A stretch of 18,764 bases of DNA, taken from Oscillospiraceae bacterium. GTDB lineage: Bacteria > Bacillota > Clostridia > Oscillospirales > Acutalibacteraceae. The stretch spans positions 1 through 18,764 of the forward strand of contig DOUO01000128.1 of the NCBI GenBank assembly GCA_003520555.1, read 5' to 3'. A program made the translations under genes and the position numbers. The notes beneath the pieces are model-generated. The model was not told the origin of the DNA, made no database searches, and worked only from the letters and a program-made list of their open reading frames with translations. Positions 14,707-18,764 of this stretch are shown here, piece by piece; the stretch's first letter is position 1; each line of letters begins with the position of its first letter.

Positions 14707-15875
14707 TATTTTACCTCCTTAACCTGCGGAATTCCGCGTTCACGCGCAAAGCGCTGTGTTTCCTCAAGAGTCGGCAAAACGCTGAACTGAGCCTTCACTC
14801 CTTCGGCGTTAAGCCTTTCTACCTCCGAAATAGCCTGCATTTCATAGCCGTCGGCGGCAAACACAAGCACGTCGGGGTTGTCCGAATAACTGATATTTTC
14901 ATCGCTTAAGCGCTTCATGGTTACGGCGTCGGTGTCAATGGCAAAGCCCGCGGCGCCCATGGGCAGGTCAAATTCGCCCAAAAGCTCGTCGTATCTGCCT
15001 CCGGAAAGCACAGCGTCACCGATTCCGCTTATATAACCCGAAAATACAATGCCGGTGTAGTAATCGTTGCGCTGAACCAGTCCCAGGTCAACTATTATTT
15101 TTTCACCCAAGCCCAGCGAACTGAGATTTGTGTAGATTTTATGCAGATATTCAAGCGCGTCCTCCGCCTTTGTTCCGCGGCAGATTTCACGCGCCTTGTC
15201 AAACACCTCGTCTCCGCCGAAAAGCGACGGCAGGCTGCGTATCGCGCTTACCGCCTTTGAGGGCTGAAGCTTATCAAGCAGATTGTTAAGCGCGGAATAA
15301 TTTTTGCCCTCAATTGAAACTCTGATTTTTTCCTTATAATTATCGTCAATTTCAAGGTTTTCGGACAACGCGTCAAAAACGCCGGCGTGACCGAGCTCAA
15401 TTCTGAAATCCTCGGCAACCGAAGAAACAGCGCTGACCGCGGTGGTGAGCACCTCCAAATCCGCGCGGATTCCCCTGACGCCCAGAAGCTCAACGCCCAT
15501 TTGCATATTTTCACTGCTTCTGCCGGTTAGGGTAGGATTATTGCGGTATACAGCCTGCTTGTAATACAGCCGCAACGGCAAAAGGCTGTTTTTGAGCCTG
15601 GTTGAGGTCATGCGCGCGATGGGAAGCGTTGAGTCCGGACGGACAACCAAAAGCCTGCCCTTGTTGTCAACGGTTTTGAACATTGCCTCCTGCATGATTC
15701 CGCTGCACGGAAGCGCGAAAATGTCATAAAACTCAATTGCGGGTGTGATGACCTTTTTAAAGCCGCGCGCGCGGAAAACCGTTTCCACCTTTCCGCATAC
15801 ATCGTCCATTGCCGAACATTCGGCAAAAAGAAAGTCCTTTGTACCCTCGGGGGTAATTTTAGTATATCTTTTCAT
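14706..15875 (-). CDS. hisZ: ATP phosphoribosyltransferase regulatory subunit
   Basis: HisZ is a catalytically inactive relative of histidyl-tRNA synthetase that forms an octamer with short HisG and gives histidine feedback. The 389-residue protein starts ITPEGTKDFLFAE, as in class II synthetases. It retains motif-2-like RPDSTLPIARMTST and LYYKQAVYRNNP and motif-3-like SGGRYDELLGEFDLP. It lacks the full HisRS anticodon-binding domain; only about 60 residues follow residue 330. AGAGGA lies upstream of ATG 15875. It is the first gene of the operon, downstream of the 15914-15942 promoter. Confidence 0.94.
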   Translation of the reverse strand: MKRYTKITPEGTKDFLFAECSAMDDVCGKVETVFRARGFKKVITPAIEFYDIFALPCSGIMQEAMFKTVDNKGRLLVVRPDSTLPIARMTSTRLKNSLLPLRLYYKQAVYRNNPTLTGRSSENMQMGVELLGVRGIRADLEVLTTAVSAVSSVAEDFRIELGHAGVFDALSENLEIDDNYKEKIRVSIEGKNYSALNNLLDKLQPSKAVSAIRSLPSLFGGDEVFDKAREICRGTKAEDALEYLHKIYTNLSSLGLGEKIIVDLGLVQRNDYYTGIVFSGYISGIGDAVLSGGRYDELLGEFDLPMGAAGFAIDTDAVTMKRLSDENISYSDNPDVLVFAADGYEMQAISEVERLNAEGVKAQFSVLPTLEETQRFARERGIPQVKEVK

Positions 15876-15889
15876 ATATTCCTCTCATT

Positions 15890-15915
15890 ACTTTAGTATG
15901 ATAACACTTTAGTAT
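15890..15915 (-). promoter_or_regulatory. Candidate his operator: two 10-bp direct repeats at the transcription start
   Basis: Read on the minus strand, ATACTAAAGT occurs twice (complements of 15906-15915 and 15890-15899), 16 bases apart. The first copy overlaps the -10 box and the likely start site; the second follows. Each core ACTAAAGT is nearly palindromic (ACT-AA-AGT). The position suits a repressor. No T-box fits, since the leader is only about 30 bases. A TrpR-family HisR/YerC type regulator is one possible binder, but that is inference. Confidence 0.6.
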
Positions 15916-15942
15916 ATTACCATAATAAAACAATCCTGTCAA
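15914..15942 (-). promoter_or_regulatory. Promoter of the his operon (near-consensus, extended -10)
   Basis: On the minus strand, TTGACA (complement of 15937-15942) and TAATAT (complement of 15914-15919) are separated by exactly 17 bases, and TGG precedes the -10. The -35 is a perfect match. The start site should be near 15907, giving a leader of about 32 bases to hisZ. Confidence 0.88.
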
Positions 15943-15952
15943 GACATAGCTT

Positions 15953-15975
15953 GGGGAGACCGCGAAGGTCTCCCC
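15953..15975. terminator. GC-rich hairpin between the permease gene and the his promoter
   Basis: GGGGAGACC (15953-15961) and GGTCTCCCC (15967-15975) form a perfect 9-bp stem. It sits 12 bases past the permease stop, where a terminator for that minus-strand gene would be. However, the downstream minus-strand sequence is AAGCTATG, with no U-tract. T-rich sequence follows only on the plus strand, where no gene is read. On the minus strand the loop is TTCGC. It may stabilise the mRNA end or act as an inefficient terminator. Confidence 0.55.
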
Positions 15976-15987
15976 TTCTTATAATTT

Positions 15988-17391
15988 TTACTTTTTATTA
16001 TCCTCTGTTATTTCAGCAAAGGTTTTCTCATTTGTTTCCGATTCGGTTTCCTGTTTATCCGCTTCCGAATCTTCCCTGTCGCCTAAATTAAAATGAATAA
16101 GCTTTTTAATCTTGTTCTTTTGCTCGGCTTCCTTTTCCTCGCGGATACGCTTTTGCTCCTCGGCTATTTCAGCGTAACGCAGCACCTGAAAATCAAGCGC
16201 TTCCTGACCGAGCTTGCCCTTTTCCTTAAGATTATTTCTGACGCGCTTGCCGACAAGCGAGTAAATAACGGCATAAATCGGCGTACCGAGGATAAAGCCC
16301 ATAAGCCCGAACAACGCGCCTCCGATAAGTACGCTGAACAGTACCCAAAAGCTTGAAAGTCCGACGTGGTTTCCGATAATCTTCGGACGGGTAATATTTG
16401 CGTCAATTTGCTGCAAGATGAATACGATGATTATAAACGTGATAAGCGGCTGAGGTCCGATAAGAGCCAGGATAAAGGCGCTTGGGATACCGCCGATCCA
16501 CGGACCGAAAAACGGTACGATGTTGCACACGCCGCAGATTACGGCAATCAGCGGAGCGTAAGGCACGCCGAAGATTGTCAAAAGCACAAACAGCGCGATT
16601 CCGAACACTGCGGAATCAACAATGTCGCCTACAAGGAAGCGGCCGCATTTGGTGTCGGTGATATCTACGATTTCATAAAGCTTGGGAAGCACCTTGATAG
16701 GAAGAAAAGCAACCGCAAGCTTTTTTATCTGATAGCAAAGGGATTCCTTGAACGCAAGGAAGTATACGGAAATTACAACGCCCATGATGAAGTTGTAAAT
16801 GCCTGTTGTCGCTGATGTCAGGAAGCCGAAGAAGTTTGAGAAGATGTAAGGCAGGCTGTCAAAGATAGTCTTTGTTATATCGGCGGCACTCACGTTTTCC
16901 TTGCCGGTAAAGAATTTTAACACGTTGCTGATCATTTCTTCCTGGGTAAAGGTGATCGGAATTCCCGCGTTAAAGGTTTTGTTTGCCCAGTTTACCGCGT
17001 CCTGATAATAGCCGTAGGCTGTTTGACCGTATTTAGGCGCGTTTTTAATCAGAGTCGCAAGGTTTGCCGCGATTTGAGGCACAACCGTTACAATCAGCGC
17101 GACGACAATTGCGGTTGCGCCTACATAGGTCAGCGTAATGGCAAGCGGTTTTTTGACCTTAAGCAAAAATTTACGCTTGGTTCCCATTTTCTTAAAAGCC
17201 TTGTCGTGAATAAGCTTATAGGGAAAATTGAGAATATAAGCGAACAGGAATCCGATAAAAAACGGAGTAAGAATTGCCAAAAGTCCGCCCAGAACTACAA
17301 AAATTACGCTGAGATTGTCCTTTACCAACAGCAATAAAACCGTAAAGGCTATTGCAATAAGGATATTTTTCATGGTTAAAAGTTTTTTCAC
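15988..17391 (-). CDS. AI-2E family (PerM/YdbI-like) membrane permease
   Basis: This 467-residue membrane protein belongs to the AI-2E transporter/PerM family, whose members export small molecules or exchange ions. It has an N-terminal pair of helices (about residues 8-55), a periplasm-side middle domain (about 105-205) and a C-terminal helix bundle. The typical family block DSAVFGIALFVLLTIFGVPYA is followed by VPFFGPWIGGIPSAFI. A charged cytoplasmic tail of about 80 residues, rich in Glu and Lys, ends the protein. Substrate cannot be assigned; the autoinducer-2 role applies to few members. It starts at GTG 17391: AAGGAGG (complement of 17399-17405) lies 7 bases upstream, whereas the first ATG, at 17373, is 25 bases away. 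It follows polC after 12 bases and is probably co-transcribed with it. Confidence 0.9.
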   Translation of the reverse strand: MKKLLTMKNILIAIAFTVLLLLVKDNLSVIFVVLGGLLAILTPFFIGFLFAYILNFPYKLIHDKAFKKMGTKRKFLLKVKKPLAITLTYVGATAIVVALIVTVVPQIAANLATLIKNAPKYGQTAYGYYQDAVNWANKTFNAGIPITFTQEEMISNVLKFFTGKENVSAADITKTIFDSLPYIFSNFFGFLTSATTGIYNFIMGVVISVYFLAFKESLCYQIKKLAVAFLPIKVLPKLYEIVDITDTKCGRFLVGDIVDSAVFGIALFVLLTIFGVPYAPLIAVICGVCNIVPFFGPWIGGIPSAFILALIGPQPLITFIIIVFILQQIDANITRPKIIGNHVGLSSFWVLFSVLIGGALFGLMGFILGTPIYAVIYSLVGKRVRNNLKEKGKLGQEALDFQVLRYAEIAEEQKRIREEKEAEQKNKIKKLIHFNLGDREDSEADKQETESETNEKTFAEITEDNKK

Positions 17392-17403
17392 AAAAGTACC
17401 TCC

Positions 17404-18764
17404 TTAAAACAAAGACATCTGTGATGTTTCCGGCAGTCCGCTGAGAACGCCGACCGAGGACAGGGTTTCGATTACCGCCTTGGTAACCTTGGTTTTCACC
17501 TGCATGTCCTCGATTGAAAGATATTCGCCTTTTTTGCCTTCCTCGGCAAGAGCTATTGCCGCCGCTTCGCCTACGCCCGGAAGCGATGAAAACGGCAAAC
17601 GGATTTTTCCGTCCTCAACAACAAACATTTTTGCCTCTGATTTATAAATATCAACCGGAAGAACCTGAATTCCGCGGGCAAGCATTTCGTTGACAATTTG
17701 AAGCGTTTGGTAATCCTTGTCATCCTTGTCTGAGGATTCATGATTTTGCTGAAGCTGCTTGATTTGATTCATCTTAGCCTTAACCGCCGAATGTCCCTGC
17801 ATAAGCACGGCTCCGTCAAGGTTTTCGCTGCGGACGGTAAAGTACGCGGCGTAATATTCGGTCGGCTTGTGAACCTTGTACCAGCCGAGCCTTAAGGCGG
17901 CAATCATGTACGCCGCCGCGTGAGCCTTGGGGAACATGTATTTAATCTTCATGCAGGAATCGATGTACCATTCGGGAACGTTGTGTTCGCGCATAGCCTT
18001 AAAATGTTCGTCGGTAAGAAGCTTGGTCGCCTTGCCCTTACGCACAATTTCCATAATCTTAAACGCCATTGAGCTGTCAAGTCCCTTGTGCATAAGGTAT
18101 GTCATAATCGAGTCACGGGTTCCGATAACCTCGGAAATGGTACAGGTGCCGTTATGGATAAGCTCCTGCGCGTTGCCGAGCCATACGTCCGTACCGTGCG
18201 AAAGTCCCGAAATCTGCAAAAGGTCGGTAAAGGTTTTGGGATTTGACTCAACTAACATTCCGCGTACAAACCCCGTGCCGCATTCGGGAATACTGAACGT
18301 GCCTGTTTTGCAGTCGATGTCGTCCTCGCTGACGCCCAAAGCCTTGGGCGAATTAAACAGCGACATAACGTCGGGGTCGCTCATTGAAACGTTCATTACG
18401 GGGATGCCGGTGAACATTTCAAGGTAGTGATATATGGTCGGAACATCGTGTCCGAGCTCGTCAAGCTTGGTTATTGTATCGTGAATTGAGTGGAAGTCAA
18501 AATGCGTTGTGATATTGTCTGAGGTCATGTCGTTTGCCGGGTGCTGAACCGGGCAAAAGTCGTAAATCTCGTTTGTGCGCGGCACAACAACCATGCCGCC
18601 CGGGTGCTGACCGGTGGTGCGCTTTACGCCCGTACAGCCCTTTGCAAGGCGTTTAAGCTCAGCCTTATTGCGGCTGAGTCCGCGTTCCTCAAGATATTTT
18701 TTGGCAAAGCCGATTGCGGTTTTTTCGGCAACGGTCGAAATTGTGCCTGCCTTAAACACGTTGT
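17404..18764 (-). CDS. polC: DNA polymerase III alpha subunit, Gram-positive PolC type, C-terminal part
   Basis: This is the 3' third of polC, the replicative polymerase of low-GC Gram-positives. Its 5' end lies beyond the window edge. The frame is open at 18764 and reads [23 protein letters not shown], then [45 protein letters not shown], and [20 protein letters not shown], all PolC landmarks of the fingers and palm-adjacent regions. Near the end are the helix-hairpin-helix motif [15 protein letters not shown] and the final residues SQMSLF, which match the beta-clamp-binding consensus QLSLF. Its stop overlaps the ribosome site of the permease gene. PolC, as opposed to DnaE, supports a Firmicute host. 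Confidence 0.96.
   Translation of the reverse strand, partial: NVFKAGTISTVAEKTAIGFAKKYLEERGLSRNKAELKRLAKGCTGVKRTTGQHPGGMVVVPRTNEIYDFCPVQHPANDMTSDNITTHFDFHSIHDTITKLDELGHDVPTIYHYLEMFTGIPVMNVSMSDPDVMSLFNSPKALGVSEDDIDCKTGTFSIPECGTGFVRGMLVESNPKTFTDLLQISGLSHGTDVWLGNAQELIHNGTCTISEVIGTRDSIMTYLMHKGLDSSMAFKIMEIVRKGKATKLLTDEHFKAMREHNVPEWYIDSCMKIKYMFPKAHAAAYMIAALRLGWYKVHKPTEYYAAYFTVRSENLDGAVLMQGHSAVKAKMNQIKQLQQNHESSDKDDKDYQTLQIVNEMLARGIQVLPVDIYKSEAKMFVVEDGKIRLPFSSLPGVGEAAAIALAEEGKKGEYLSIEDMQVKTKVTKAVIETLSSVGVLSGLPETSQMSLF

Noticed and set aside
15876..15907. Possible T-box or riboswitch leader for the his operon
   Set aside because: The predicted leader is only about 32 bases, too short for a T-box, and no specifier or antiterminator sequence is present.
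17927..18427. 166-codon open frame opposite polC
   Set aside because: Antisense to conserved polC sequence; composition mirrors the polC codons.

Overview
The window reads as chromosomal DNA of a Gram-positive Firmicute, most likely a gut-type clostridium (Oscillospiraceae/Ruminococcaceae-like). The evidence is a PolC-type replicative polymerase, a tgt-yajC-TIGR04086 cluster like the one in Bacillus and clostridia, a PASTA/YARHG signalling protein, a short-form HisG paired with HisZ, strong AGGAGG-type ribosome sites, and moderate GC with AT-rich intergenic DNA. This assignment is inferred from gene content only. No insertion sequence, prophage, CRISPR array, tRNA or rRNA was seen.

Layout. 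(1) 1-1274, plus strand: the 3' end of tgt, then yajC, then a small four-helix membrane protein. The last gene's ribosome site is buried in a terminator-like hairpin. (2) 1432-5460, plus strand: a strong promoter, a 734-residue membrane-anchored pseudokinase with PASTA and YARHG domains, and a multi-spanning membrane protein of unknown function, closed by a bidirectional terminator. (3) 5549-6677, minus strand: a DUF1294 gene overlapping an RluA-family pseudouridine synthase gene. (4) 6701-7927, plus strand: a secreted GHL10-type glycoside hydrolase-like protein, overlapping tail-to-tail with (5) mtaB (tRNA methylthiotransferase, 9195-7903, minus). (6) 9254-9624, plus strand: a single-gene unit for an HPr-like protein without the phospho-histidine, with promoter and terminator. 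(7) 9638-9730: a small repeat-like element of three hairpins. (8) 15942-9752, minus strand: the histidine operon hisZ-G-D-C-B-A-I-E, driven by a near-consensus promoter with twin direct repeats at the start site. (9) 18764-15988, minus strand: the 3' part of polC followed by an AI-2E-family permease.

How the genes work together. The his operon supplies PRPP-to-histidine enzymes through tightly packed or overlapping cistrons. It lacks hisH and hisF (IGP synthase) and a histidinol-phosphatase, so the pathway needs genes elsewhere. tgt, mtaB and the RluA enzyme are all RNA-modification genes. The four promoters that can be read well (yajC, pseudokinase, HPr-like, his) all carry a TGn extended -10.

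The observations most worth a second look are the pseudokinase-PASTA-YARHG protein, the HPr-like protein that mimics Crh, the hisH/hisF gap, the his operator repeats, the RBS-burying hairpin before the TIGR04086-like gene, and the 93-bp three-hairpin element. No wholly new multi-gene system is evident; most of the window is housekeeping.
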